Part shown: positions 33,421 through 46,194 of the stretch, piece after piece
Layout of the letters: each line of letters starts with the position of its first letter
Position numbering within the stretch: position 1 is the stretch's first letter
Assembly: GCA_003415625.1 (NCBI GenBank)
Contig: PYIU01000001.1
Location: forward strand, 3,596,746 to 3,660,745
Length of the DNA: 64,000 bases
DNA from: Aquanectria penicillioides
Taxonomy: Eukaryota > Ascomycota > Sordariomycetes > Hypocreales > Nectriaceae
Direction of reading: 5' to 3'
Position numbers and translations under genes: made by a program
The notes under the pieces: generated by a model
What the model saw: the letters and a program-made list of their open reading frames with translations, nothing else
The model's database searches: none
Told to the model about the DNA's origin: nothing

Positions 33421-33670
33421 TTTTTGAGCGGCGCAAACCGCAAACATCGCGCCTATTGAAACCAATAGGCGAGATCTGGCGAATAGCAAACTTTATGCTG
33501 CTCATGGAAATGCTAAGCGAAGGATTTGATGGCTTAAAAGATATATGATGGTTTCCTATAGTGTGTTAGTTTAGTTCTTGCTCTTCATCACAGAATTGAT
33601 CAGTTAGCTCGCATAGAGTAATTGAAGTCATTTTTGCCTAGTCACTTATTCAATGCTCTATGCCTTGTAG
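33421..33670 (+). repeat. Inverted duplicate of 10.73-10.99 kb
   Basis: The reverse complement matches 10,735-10,990: GTAGAAAGCTACAAGGCATA, AAAAATGACTT, CTCTATGCGAGCTAAC, CTGTGATGAAGAGCAAGAAC, CATTTCCATGAGCAGCA. It includes the 5' coding end of family copy 1 and its upstream region. A hairpin CGCCTATTG/CAATAGGCG (33,452-33,473) is perfect here and has one mismatch in the 10.9-kb copy. Confidence 0.7.
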
Positions 33671-33779
33671 CTTTCTACACCTTGACCTGGGTTATAACAC
33701 ATAATGCATCAAGTCTCCTAAAAACAAGCAGCCACTTAAATGACTTCGATTGCTGGTAAGATATAGTCCTGGATCAACC

Positions 33780-36080
33780 CCCAGATAGGCCCTGTGTTTG
33801 CAGTTGATCTATTCGAAATTGATAGGACTGCTGAATCGGATGCTATCAGAATTGCTACTGGACAGGTTCTATTCCAAATCGCTCATCATTTAGTGGTTGA
33901 TTTTATTTCTTGGAGCATTCTCATGCAGCAACTCAAGGAGCTGCTTAAGACGGGCATGCTCTCTGCCGAGCGCCCGGTACCATTCTAGGTCTGGAATAAC
34001 TTGCAAATGGAATACGGAAAGTGTGCGCTAATTCCGGAATCTATCTTGCCATTTGCCTTGCCATAGCCAGACCTAGACTTTGAGGGTCTTCAAGATCAAG
34101 ACAACATGTTGGAAGTACTGGAGACAACAACTTTTACACTCAACACGGACGTCACCAAACTACTGTTGGGCGACTGTAACATCGCGTTCAATACCGATCC
34201 CATGGAGATCCTTACCGCAGCATTCCTGTACTACTCCCAGCAGACATTCCCTAGGCTGGCCGTTCCAGCCATCTTTAGCCAAAGTCACGGCCGCGATTCA
34301 TGGGATGAGGATATTGACCTATCTGGCACCCTCGGCTGGTTCATGACGAGGCGCACCATTGCACTACGAGCAAGCGAATGTAACGATATAATAGGGGCAC
34401 TGCGACGGACAAAGGATGCCCGATACGCCACGCCAACCAACGGTTGAGTATACTTTGCAAGCCGTTTTTTGCACCTCCGTGACCGTGAAGTGTTCGAAGT
34501 AGATAGCGCGGTTTAAATTATGTTCACTCATCTCGACGATTCTCCACAGTCACTGTCGGGAGAGATTGCTACAACTGGAGTCTAGTCTTGCATCGCCAGA
34601 AAAGACTAACTTGAGCACGCTGGCATCGCGCCTCACAATGTTTAGCATCACTGCTTCTGGAAAAGCAAATGCCCTTCAACTTACATTCTCGCAGTCTCGA
34701 AAGACGCACGTTGCAAGCTAAATTGCAGAGTGGCTTCAACTCTACTAGGTTTCACTGATCGAACGTAGCTAGGACTTGGTAAAACGAAGTCACGAATATA
34801 TAGTCAGCGACATGCGACAGACGCAGCTGACGCCTAGTGGCCTCCAGGAGCTGGTCCACAAAAGACTCCCACGCCTTGACATCAAGGTCGACGAAATCGA
34901 GGACATCTACCCCTGTACGCCCGGTCAGGATTAATTTTTGATGCATCAACAGAAATACCCAGATTGTCATAGGATCTCAACCATGACGCGGATTTCCTTT
35001 GAGCGGATTCATCTTTCTGAAAAATCCACTATGTATGTTTACGAAGAGCAACGCCCTGTTGAGTATGTATTGTTCAAGCCCGTCGCCTACTTCCGATCTT
35101 ACCTGCTCGACAATGACGAGATCCACATTCGGATAGACGTCAATCACGCCGCCGTCGACGCTAGGTCCGGACCCAATTTGGTGTCAGAAATACACGCACT
35201 TTATCGCGAACTTGAATACTCCTCCCCAAGACCACTTTTCTCTGATCACGTTGCGTTCCTATTTGGCAAGTGGCGCGAGGCCTCGAAGCAACATTGGCGC
35301 AATTACTTGCAGAATCCGAACCCATCCCTCCCCCCAAGATCCGGGTATAGTGATCCGCAGTCTCGAAATGGGCATGCTTTTCGGTGCGGATTTCACATCT
35401 CACGATGAGCTCTAGACTCTGTGCGAGCGTGACGGCTTTACAGAGCAGCAAATTATCCATGCTGAATCGGCCATGACGGTGGGTTGGACTCTCCAGTCTG
35501 AACCTGCGTGCTTCGGTTACCTGAGCTACGGTCGCCAGGCCGCTAGCCAGCAGTTGCTGGAGTAATTGGCGGCTACTTCAATATTCTCGCCTGTGTAGCA
35601 AATGGGGATGACGCATCAACGTTCCGGTCTGTTCTGGAAGTTGTCCGCATGAATAGCCTGGATAATTCGATTCTCTAGGAGGTGCCTCAGATTGACGCTG
35701 TGGAAAGCCTTGGCATCCGATGGCGGCCTTTCAATACCTTGGTCAACTTCCTGAAGTTCTCGATGACCAGTCAGGCTGAAGCACCGAAGTTGAAGCTTCA
35801 AACAATTGCAAGTACAGGACCTGCCGAGGTAAGAGATCGATTATTCCGTTAAATTTCTGTCCCCATTTCATTTCCCTACTCTGTGGCAAAGCTGACTCGC
35901 CGTTTCAAACATTAGTATGATCTTGTTATTGGCATTATTGAGATTGAGGGAATGCTCAACTTCGCGGTCAGCTTCTTCGGCGACGCTATTGCTCCTTCCG
36001 TAGGCGAAGCAATGGCAGTTCGTCTTATAATCATCCTACAATAAATTTGCTGTCATACCAACGAGAATGTGGTCGGATTG
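33780..36080 (+). pseudogene. NRPS relic: epimerization then condensation domain, opposite strand
   Basis: The plus strand reads an E domain (QIAHHLVVDFISWSIL, the HHxxxD-type core; LGDCNIAFNTDPMEILTAAFLYYSQ; FSQSHGRDSWDEDIDLSGTLGWF; RRTKDARYATPTNG), then a condensation domain (VDEIEDIYPCTPGQD, stop, FLMHQQKYP; HIRIDVNHAAVDARSG, with the usual HHxxxDG eroded; CFGYLSYGRQA; YDLVIGIIEIEGMLNFAVSFFGDA). Several stops and frame changes occur (for example after PVPF at about 33,988, at 34,446 and at 35,408). Its order matches the minus-strand relic, so two E-C didomains lie back to back. It is inactive. Confidence 0.78.
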
Positions 36081-36440
36081 ATGTGCCGCGAATATCAGGC
36101 GGTTCAGAAGCAGGTGACTAGTGTGGAGGAATCTGCATGATGAATTCGATAGCCTATGATATAGATTAGTTTTTAAGGAAGTTCTTTTTTATTGTACATG
36201 ATAATTTTCACTGGCGAGCCGCAAATGATTGCCTGAATTGCCGAGATAGAATTTATATCCTACTCAAGGGCAGGTGCCAATCTCTTAGTACAGTTGATGT
36301 TGGTGCATTCTCTGCTTGACACTATTGACAACATGGACATAGAATTAGACAGTATTCAGTAGTTGAGAACAGCATATACCCGGTGGGCTAAGTAAGCAGC
36401 AGCGGCCGCGGGCTCCCCCCTAGTAGGCTCAATTACCGTA

Positions 36441-36706
36441 ATTCACCCACCTCTCTAATGGAGAAGTGGTGATAAAACCTGTAACGGCGTCGTTCCTGTA
36501 ACCGTGTCCACCCAGATAAATTTGTATTTGGCGACATAATAAGTCATGCCAAACTTGCTTTTTCATTCTATGGCGAATTTGGCCCGCTTTTTGATTGACT
36601 TATTTTGTCACCTCATATAAATTTATATAGGTGGACAACAGTTACATGAACGACGCGGTAATAGGTTTTGTCACGACTTCTCCATTGGAGAGACGGTGGA
36701 TTTAAT
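36441..36706. mobile_element. Foldback MITE-like element, ~265 bp
   Basis: The two halves are inverted copies of each other over about 100-110 bp: CTCTCTAATGGAGAAGTGG...AATAAGTCA on the left and TGACTTATTTTG...GACTTCTCCATTGGAGAG on the right, with a short AT-rich centre around 36,566-36,595. There is no coding capacity. The ends read TTCACCCACC and GGTGGATTTAA, flanked by TA-rich bases. The size and structure fit a miniature inverted-repeat element. Confidence 0.7.
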
Positions 36707-37502
36707 ATATCTCATCCACCACCGGGTTGATCAATTGGCGAACTCTATTGAATGCGGCTGGCAAAGTATACTGTTAGGCGACTCTTCGGTCGACATAACC
36801 GTAGGTGTAACCCGACCATCGGGATCGGACGAAAACATATGAAACAGTCGGAAGAGAACTGAGCAGGATAGCTGCTACGCCTGTGGTCCTGCCTATTCCT
36901 TGGAGTTCCCTAACCGATATATAGGCTGTTCTTAATCAATGGATCCTGTCTGCTGCTCTGTCTATGATACCGACACCATCAAGTTAAGAGTGCAATATCG
37001 TGATGGTACAACTACTGCATCACAAACTCAACCACCAGTCTTAGAGGCCATGAAGAAGGGAGGGATGCCACTCAAAGGGCCTGAACGAAGCACGAACTTA
37101 CGGCAGATGAAAGGGACTGTATTTTGAGATGGACAGGATATATAGACAGAACGAAAGAATACAAGGAACAAGAGAAGAGAACCGACCGCGCTAGGAACTG
37201 GGTGATTGAGATGACAGACTTTGGTGTCGCCAGAGTTGATGTGACACAACCTGGACTGCAAGGGCTTGTACTCCAACCTTCAAGAGAGTGTCAAAGCTAC
37301 TGTAGTGGAACAGGAGAGACTAGAGTACCTAGCGCATCATGAAGCCACTGAACCACTGAATAAGGTCCCTGAAGACTTTAATGCAGGCATTATGGAATGG
37401 AAACGAGCGACCATAAATGCCCAATGCGGTAAGATTGGAGGACTAGAAACCCCCAACACATAGTTCATAATGCTCTCTCGAGCTCTAGAAGGTGCCACGT
37501 AT

Positions 37503-37511
37503 GCGAGGGAG
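37503..37511 (+). other. Polypurine tract next to the 37.5-kb LTR
   Basis: GCGAGGGAG directly precedes the TGTCAACG start of the LTR. This indicates that the element's internal region lies to the left, on the plus strand. Confidence 0.5.
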
Positions 37512-37784
37512 TGTCAACGAAATTCGAAGCCAAGCCCCTTTCTTCCTTTTCCAATGCAATGGGGGCCTAACTTTCGATCCGTCGGGAATGAATTGTCGAA
37601 CTTCTGTAAAACATAATAATAAATGCAGTGTGTAACCGTATACTCAATTGTCTCTATCCGAACTGGATATGAAACGAGCTCTCTGTAATAGAGATACCCT
37701 CAGTCCTTCCTCTTGGGAGGAAGAAGAGATAAAGACAATCAAGAATATTTTACCCACTGCATGCAGTAACCCAGCCTACCGACA
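37512..37784 (+). repeat. LTR-like repeat, 273 bp
   Basis: It begins TGTCAACGAAATT and ends CCTACCGACA (TGTC...GACA). It shares GCAGTAA/TTACTGCATGCAGT, the GGAAG/CTTCC pyrimidine block and the terminal CCTACCGACA with the reverse complement of the left-edge repeat at 427. It looks like the 3' LTR of a degraded plus-strand element whose internal part (about 36.9-37.5 kb) has short frames but no recognisable domain. Confidence 0.55.
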
Positions 37785-39573
37785 AAATCCTTCTAAAAGC
37801 CACATACTAAATAACTAAGTTAATAACATCTTGCATATTATATGCTACCTTGGTATTTCAATACGTTTTTTTTATTCACAGTAGTAATCTTGTCACTACT
37901 AAGGTCAGACTTGCAGTCCAGCTACAGAACCAAATGAATGCAGTCACTGATTTGACCCCTTATTAGCTTCAGCGGGGCGAACTAACAATACTTCAGAGTG
38001 TCAAACCCGGGAGTGCAACTAACTGCACGCCAGACAGGTCTCCAGGATTCATTACGTATCTCTTTACGTGTCGTAAGGCGACACCTTCGTCACTTACCCA
38101 ACATAACCCCTGCCGAAGCGGGGGTACATACAGTGACTTTGAGTGCCCGCAAAATCAGCCCCACCCAATTCGTCATGCCTCTCATTCTATCTGTTTGTAG
38201 TCTCCAGCCAAACAGTCAAGGCGTATGATGACAATCATTCGTGTTGAGTATAGCCACTGCGATCAGCCAGCTAATAATACTTACCGACCAACAGATATAA
38301 GCGGATTCTAGTCTGTGGCCCTAACTTTGATTTGTCAGCCTTCTACTCCCATACTACGATAGCTGCCTTGCCTCAAGAGCTGCTATTACTATTCCATTAA
38401 TTCCTACCTATCTCTTTAGTGGAAAGCTGGTTCCTTGATACAAATAGCTGGGTTAGCCACCCGCTTGAAGACTCTGCAAATAGGAGCCTCACAAGCAAGG
38501 TGCGGTCACAGCTATCCTTTCCGTGCGGGAAGGCTACACTTCCGTACCCAGCCCCACATGCCCATACATTTTCTGCCACCCTATTGGTTAGATCGATGAT
38601 AGGTACCTGAGTGTAGACTTGTGCACTCAAAGGGTGTGCAAAGCAAGTAGAAACTAACCTCTACTGTAGAAATCTTCCTATGGCTTGCTATTGATGTAAA
38701 AGAGTCTTACCCAGGTGACTCAGATCAAAGACTATTCGAATTCTTCTGAACTGGAAGATTGGGCCTTGCTATTTGCTTGTTATATTTATGCCCTATGACG
38801 AATTCCAATTATTATTTTAATGTCTTCGCCTCTTCAGCTGTGTGAAATTGACAAGTGTAAAAATAGCAACTTTTATACCTCTGGTTTGCTGCCTCCTGGT
38901 TGGCTGGCCCCTCTGCTGGTCACCTAACTTGTCGCCCAACGACGCGTAAAGAGATACGTCATTCTCTGGCATCCAAACCCACCCATGCATCCATTCTCCA
39001 TGGCCAAACCCACTCATACACCCATTCTTCGTGACATGACGGATTGCCTACGAAAAAAGACATTTTCAAAGTCATAGTGGAAACCGGGCCAAATATGAGC
39101 GTCCAGCTGGTCGAGATGAACCGGCCACTCCCCTGTAGTAATCTCCAAGCCAGGTATCCTCCCATCAGGCTCCACTGCCGGCAGCGCCGCACACAACATG
39201 ACCCTATCGGAGGCCCACAGCCTTATCAACCAGTCTCGTTCGCATTGGCCGTGTTGTTGAATTGTAAGAATGCTTTTCCACAACGTACATTGTGCTCGGT
39301 CCATACCTGTATCGCCTCCAGCATCAAGAGGGTCGCGTTCCCTAGCGACAATCTTTCTCCCCATCCAACGGCTAGACAGCCTCAAACTCACTCGAATCAT
39401 CATTCCCTCCGCTCGCTCTACCTTTTTTCTTCAGTCGTTTCGTGCACTATCCGCACCTTTAAACTGGTCTCTTACTTCTCTGAAATCGGCCATCGACTCG
39501 AAAATCGACTTTCAACCGACCCGTAGCGTCGTGACCTCAAACCACTTGGGATTGTCACGTAAAGTGATGTACC
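37785..39573. other. Gene-free stretch upstream of chitin synthase
   Basis: The left part is degenerate accessory sequence. The right part (about 39.0-39.57 kb) is pyrimidine-rich (CTCGCTCTACCTTTTTTCTTC) and is likely the promoter and 5' UTR of the chitin synthase. A 130-codon minus-strand frame at 39.0-39.4 kb has no domain and is not called. Confidence 0.45.
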
Positions 39574-42500
39574 ATGAGTATATCACCATTACAAAGCATG
39601 GAGAACCGACTTTCTATGTTCTCAGCGACATCCGATGCTTTCGGTGGCCCTCAAACCACTCCAGTTTCAACCACAACCCTCCTGAACGCAATCCATAACA
39701 GTTACCTGGCCTCTCAGCCACATAAGCTCGATGCCAGTACCAGTCTTGTCATGAACACATGGCTCACAGCAGCCCAGGCCGGTCCTACTGTTGATGGTAT
39801 CCTCGCTGTTCGAGCTTGGGAGCATGCAAGGCGCCGGGCTGAGGATGGCTGTATCATCTTGGGGTATGTGCTGCATTGAATCCCCCAGGTCTTTCTTCAT
39901 ACTAACGCGAAAGTTCAGATCTCTCCACCAGTCCACTCCCTCCGTCCTCCTTCCCATGCTAAACGCCTTCCCTTTCGTCATCCCTTCGTCAGTGTGCCAA
40001 TCTTTGGAAGCAGTTCGCCCGTTTCTCTGTTGTGTGACTCCCTACAACCCATCGACTCTTCGACAAGCTGCCCTCGGTGTAACTTTGAGCCTTGATCTCA
40101 CTGGAAATCTCACTGGTGCCTCCCTAGCCCTGTCTCAGGGCGGTATCGATACCACGAATGGCTTCCTTAACATCCCCGCTGAAGCTGGATACCGCGCCTT
40201 CGATGTCTTCTATTACCTCCTCACCTCAGCCTCTACTCCTGCTGAGCGAGACTTTCTCGGCTTAAAATCCGCCTCGGAGTATGCGCTGTTGGCTCGGTCT
40301 GGCACCTATGAACCCCCATCCTACCTAACAACGGCTCATGATGGCGCTGCTGCCGACGATTTTCGCCAGGCTTTGAAAGAAATTGGAATAAAGGGTTCTG
40401 TTCATCGCAACCTCATCTCTACCCTCGCTGGTTTGCTGAAGCTCGGCAACACGCTCGATTATGCTGCCGATTTTGATGACCTGGAGGAGATTTGTGAGGA
40501 TGTCAGCGGTTTGCTTGATTTAGACCCTGAGGTCTTGATGCACCAGCTCAGCACCGACGACCGTCGTACTTTCGTTGGTGCACTTTACGAATCTTTAGTC
40601 GATTGGGTCATCTCAAAAGCCAACAGTGCAATTTCTACCCAGATGGGCATTCGAGATGGCGATATGTCCGTAGACGGGCGGCGTATCTGCACTCCTTCCT
40701 CCGATGAGGATAATGGCGACACGGTCTCGATCACCGTCATCGAGATTCCCGAACCCACTCTGGGTAAGGCTCTTGCCATGTGTACCATCTTTGACGATAG
40801 CCTCGGCATCAATGCTGAGATGATCCAAGATGGCGTCCATGTGCCACCTGCCGGGTCCTCTGTGGTGAGACAGATGCAACAGGCAGTGGCTGATGTTGCA
40901 CCTGAACTGGATGTCATGACAGCCCCTCTGGATAAGGACCGTCAGCATGAAGTTGAGAAGAGAGAGATTATTCTCGAGAAGGTAGCTTACGCCTCCGAGG
41001 ATAACAGCTTCTTACAGAAGCTAGTCTCCCCCTTTAATGGTGAAAGCATCAACCTTGGGCGAGCGGGTCATTTCGACCTCCCTGTTATCCTCGCTTCTAG
41101 CCGTGCTTGGTACCACTTATCTTTGCATCCTACCGACGACTCTCCATCTAACATCGCTACCCTTCCCGCAGCAAACTCTGCTTGGTCAGCAGGTGCAGTC
41201 ACCCAACAGCTCCGATCATGGAGACTTCCTGAGTGGGCAAATCGACGAAACAGAAGCCTTGATTTCACCGCCGACTTTGACATAGATGAGTTTGTTCAGC
41301 GGTACAGTTCGCTTGGCTGCAAAGATGGTAAGGATGGAATCGAGAACTGGATGCTTGAACGTGGATGGGGCAATGGCGAAGTCTTTATCGGCAAGGAACG
41401 CGTCTGGATTCGTGAGACCGCTTGGTGGGAGGCTGAGACTATGGTGGACATCAAGCCTACCCACAGTCTCCAGAGCGTTGTTGCGAACCCGTTTAACGGC
41501 GGTCTCGATGCTGGCTACTCATCCAACTTCCCTCCACTCGCAATGAACAATAGCTTCAACGGCAGCAACGACCAGTTGATGCAAAACCGCCAATTCAGCC
41601 TAGGAAACATGAGTCAAGCGACCTTGGACCAGAACCAGAACCTCAATTTCAACATTAACCACAACCAGGCAACATCTCTTGCACCCAATTCCAATCGGAA
41701 CGCCAGTAGTGGCGATTACGGCCTGGGTTCTAAGGGGGACACTTACAATGGTCAAGTCTTTTACAACGAGGAGGGCGCCCTTGATGGCGTTTTGGATCAC
41801 GAGCTGGCCAAGAACAAGCACCTGGAAACAAAAAAAATTGATCTCAGCCGCCGGGTCTGGGTAACTTTCGTCTGGGCACTCACCTTCTGGATTCCATCTC
41901 CTCTCCTCTCTTCCATCGGCCGAATGAAGCGACCTGATGTACGTATGGCGTGGCGTGAGAAGTTCGTCCTCTGCTTTTTGATTTTTCTAGTCAATGGTGT
42001 CTTGATTTTCTGGATAATCTTCTTCGGTAAACTGCTCTGCCCTAACTCTGACAAAGCCTGGAATGAGAAGCAGCTTGCCACGCACCAGGGTTCAAATGAC
42101 TTCTGGGTGGGCATCCACGGTAAAATTTACGATATCTCTCATTTCTGGAAGCAACAACATAGTGATACCGACACCGAGACAACGAGCTCCAACATGGAGC
42201 CTATGGCTGGCCTAATTTTGGATGAGTACTTTGTTCCACCTCTGAACATAGCCTGTAAGGGACTGGGCATCTCAAATACTACACGCCTCACTGCCAACAG
42301 CACGCCCGAATATACCAGCGCTCTTCACACGTCTGGCTACTATGCCACCGACTCAACCAGCGCTTTGAGCAATGATGAATGGTACTGGAACACTTTCCAG
42401 CCAAAGATCGAAGAATACTACCATGGCGACCTCGTGTGGAAGAAATCCAAAGTCGAGGACGAAGGTCAAAACGATGATCACTATTGGGCAAGATACGGTA

Positions 42501-45037
42501 ACAAAATATACGACCTGACGGATTACTTCTATACTCTAGACTTGTACGACTCGTCATCCACATATGAATTCCTCAATACCGATGTATCGGCTCTCTGGCA
42601 AGACAATGCTGGAAAAGACATTAAGAAGGACCTTGACTCTCTCATCGAAGATTCCATTGGTAACAAAACCAAGCACTCCAGCATCACGAACAGTTGGAAC
42701 TGCATTCAGCAAATCAGCTATGTTGGCATTCTCGATTTCCGAGATAGTGCCAAGTGTCAGGTCAACAACTACCTTTTATTGGCTTTTACCATTATCCTCT
42801 GTTCTGTTATTGGTATCAAGTTCCTTGCTGCCCTTCAATTCGGCTCTAAGCGCCGTCCTTCCCCTCAGGATAAGTTCGTTATCTGCCAGGTGCCTGCCTA
42901 TACTGAAGGTGAGGATTCACTGAGAACTGCACTTGACTCTCTTACAATGCTCCAATATGACAACAAGCGCAAGCTCATTTGTGTCATTTGTGATGGTGTC
43001 ATTGTCGGTGAGGGCAACGATCGTCCTACACCTAAGATTGTTCTAGACATTCTTGGAGTTGATCCTAAAATCGATCCCCCTGCTCTGCCTTTTAAATCCG
43101 TGGGTCCTGGCAGCGACCAGCTCAACTACGGCAAGGTTTATTCTGGTCTCTACGAGTTCGAAGGCAACATTGTGCCGTACCTAGTCATCGTTAAGGTCGG
43201 CAAAGAATCAGAACAATTGAAGTCTAAGCCTGGCAACCGAGGAAAACGTGACTCCCAGATTTTACTCATGAGCTTCCTTAACCGCGTCCACTACCGCGCC
43301 CCTATGAGCCCTCTAGAGCTTGAGATGTTTCATCAGATCAATAACATCATTGGTGTCGATCCCGAACTGTATGAGTACCTTCTTATGGTTGATGCTGATA
43401 CTTGCGTTTATGAGGACTCGTTGAACCGCTTGGTTGCTGCCTGTGCCCACAATGCAAAGATTGCTGGTATTTGTGGTGAGACCAGTTTGCAGAATGATGA
43501 AAAGACTTGGTGGACCATGATCCAGGTTTACGAATACTTTATCTCCCATCATCTGGCCAAGGCATTTGAGTCCCTATTTGGTAGTGTTACCTGTTTGCCC
43601 GGATGGTATGTATTGATTTTCTTTGTTTTTTCAAGAATATAACAAGAATGCTTACTATAGACTAGTTTCACTATGTACCGACTTAGGACTGTAGATAAGG
43701 GCAAGCCATTGATCATCTCAGACGCTGTTATTAGGGACTATAGTGTCTGTGATGTAGATACTTTGCACAAAAAGAATCTACTCTCTCTTGGGGAAGATCG
43801 TTATCTGACTACTCTTATGACGAAGCACTTCCCTAGCATGGCCTATAGGTTCATCCCTGATGCTCAGTGCAAGACTGCTGCGCCTGAATCTTGGAGCGTT
43901 CTGCTATCTCAGCGTCGACGATGGATTAACTCTACCGTGCATAATCTCGTTGAGTTAATGCAGCTTAAGGAAATGTGTGGTTTCTGCTGTTTCAGTATGC
44001 GCTTTGTAGTCTTGATTGACCTTACGAGCACCATCATCCTTCCAGCTACTTGTGGTTACATCATCTACCTTGTCTACAAAATCGCCTCTAATAGTGGACA
44101 ATTCCCCACTATTTCGATTGCAATGCTTGCTGGTGTATACGGCCTGCAGGCGCTTATCTTCATTCTAAAGAGGCAGTGGCAGCATATTGGTTGGATGATT
44201 ATATATATTATGGCGTTCCCAATTTACTCTTGCATCCTCCCTATCTACTCTTTTTGGAACCAGGACAACTTCTCATGGGGTAATACTCGTGTTGTCATTG
44301 GTGAGAAGGGTGACAAGAAGGTGGTAGCAGTTGACGAGGAAGGTTTCGACCCTCGCTCCATCCCGTTACAGCGCTGGGACGACTATGCCCTCGCCAATAA
44401 CTTGCCCGGCCGACGTGGTGGATACCAAGAGAAGCAAGATTACTCTTTCGGTGACCAGTATGAGATGGACGAGATGAGGTCGGTGTACTCAGCTGGACCA
44501 CAGGGATCTGTCTTGACTGGAATGCCTGGGCGCAACTTATACATGCCACCTCATTCCCCTGCAGTTCCAAGCGGCTCCCGTTCCGCCATGGGCTACTATC
44601 AAAATGCACCTACAACACAACCGTCGATATTGTCGATGGGCACCGGTATCCATGACAAGCGGAGCTCATCACCGTACCAAGACTTCCCTAGCCAGCGACC
44701 TAGCATGACCAACTTATGTGGTCAGGCTAGCCTTTCCCCTAATATGGGTGCTGCCAGCCGATCTGGAACAGCTCTGGGCTTCAATAACACTTCCAAGTCT
44801 CCCATGCCTGAAGTTTTGCATTCGGCATCTTCGTTTGACTTTCAGCACGGCCATGGTGCTCATAATGATACGGCCATCGTGGAAGCTATTCGCTCTGTTC
44901 TTGTCGCAGTTGATCTCGACACAGTCACCAAAAAGCAAGTTCGCGCTCTGGTAGAGCAACATCTCCAGACGGAGCTAATTGGCGAGCGCCGCACCTTTAT
45001 GGATCGACAGATCGACCACGAGTTGGAGAATATGTGA
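39574..45037 (+). CDS. Chitin synthase, class VII type (truncated myosin-like N-terminus)
   Basis: Exons 39574..39863, 39919..43605 and 43666..45037 total 1,783 codons (1,782 aa). The enzyme polymerises UDP-GlcNAc into cell-wall chitin at the plasma membrane. The N-terminal ~600 residues resemble the shortened myosin-motor-like domain but lack a P-loop (GESGSGKT), which separates class VII from class V. Then come membrane segments ([39 protein letters not shown]), a cytochrome-b5-like fold ([16 protein letters not shown]), another TM, and the catalytic domain: [40 protein letters not shown] (DAD), GEDRYLTTL and [12 protein letters not shown] (QRRRW). C-terminal TMs precede a Ser/Gly-rich tail and a terminal DEK_C domain. 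The second exon junction falls inside CLPGCFTMYR. An internal Met (residue 9) could be the true start. It appears intact. Confidence 0.94.
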
Positions 45038-46194
45038 TGTGCTTGGTCATTGAAAAAACATGTAGAACGTGGGAAGGAGAGGAAGACAAGCTTTTTTTTT
45101 CCCCGGATCTTGGTACATACTATTTCCCTGATTTACACGAGTTAGTGCCCGCATTGCACGGTGTGATATGCTGTTAGTCGAGCAAAGAAAAGTGGACAAC
45201 AGGCTTTGGGTGCCCAAATGAAGGCAAAAAAAAAATCCAGGCGTTTGTATGAGGAGAAAGAGTCGTTCCTTGGATCATTTTTTCTTTATTTTCATTCTTT
45301 ATCTACTCAAAAACATCAAATAGTCATTGCAAGAGGAATTTGGGGTTGGTGGGGACTAGGTAGACCTTTCTCACAATCACATCACCCCAAGAGGCAGTTC
45401 AAAGCCGTCAATACAACTCTCGTCGTCGCAACTAATTAGTAACCGATTCTCCAGATAATCGTGCCGTTGTCGCCTTTATCAGCGGCCCCACATGCCATCT
45501 GGACAAGTCATAAAAACAAGCGCCCCATCTCCACGAGTTGGATTCTTCCCCTTCATTCACCGAATGCGGAAGTTGGATTGAGAGCACCCTGTCCAACCCT
45601 CCCCCCGCCACGCCACTCGGGGGCCTGATTGACGGAGTCTGCGAATCTGGACACCTTGCGGGGTAGCGCTCAGATAAGCTTTCGGATCCACGAGAACACA
45701 TCACCTGCGAGTTCCTGGGCTCACATTCTCACACTGGCGTCTGGGTCCCTAATCATCAGGCTGCACCAGAAATTTTGTGTTTTTGGTTATGTTCCTCGTG
45801 GCAATATGGGGGACAGAAGAGGCATTTGTCCGCTCGCTTCCGTCACACCGGTGTCGGCTGTGACACCGGTCCGGTGATACACGAGCAAACCGGCACCGTG
45901 TCACCAGAGGGAGCCTCAATTCCAAGATATCAGACGCGGATGGTCGGTGGGTGGAGCTACGTGATGCGACTCTGTTTGTGGAGGTGAAGCCTTGCACGGG
46001 GAACGCGTTGATGTGTGTCTCCAAGTGTGGGCATCATGCCCAAAACTTTCTCGTAATTCCTTTCCGTCCGCGCAGTCACGCCAGGTAAAACTGGTAACTA
46101 CACTCGCTACATGTACTTAATTCGTCAATCCGCTGGGGAAACGCCCAGTACACTCCAATCCAAAATCAGTTCATGTGGCAGAGGGAGGGTGGCA
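45038..46194. other. Intergenic stretch
   Basis: Two genes converge here. It holds poly-T and poly-A runs near 45,093 and 45,227, and a GACACCGGT-rich patch at 45,845-45,880 with local inverted symmetry. No gene was found. Confidence 0.4.

Noticed and set aside
39014..39403. A 130-codon minus-strand frame upstream of chitin synthase
   Set aside because: There is no recognisable domain, and it overlaps the likely promoter and 5' UTR of the chitin synthase.
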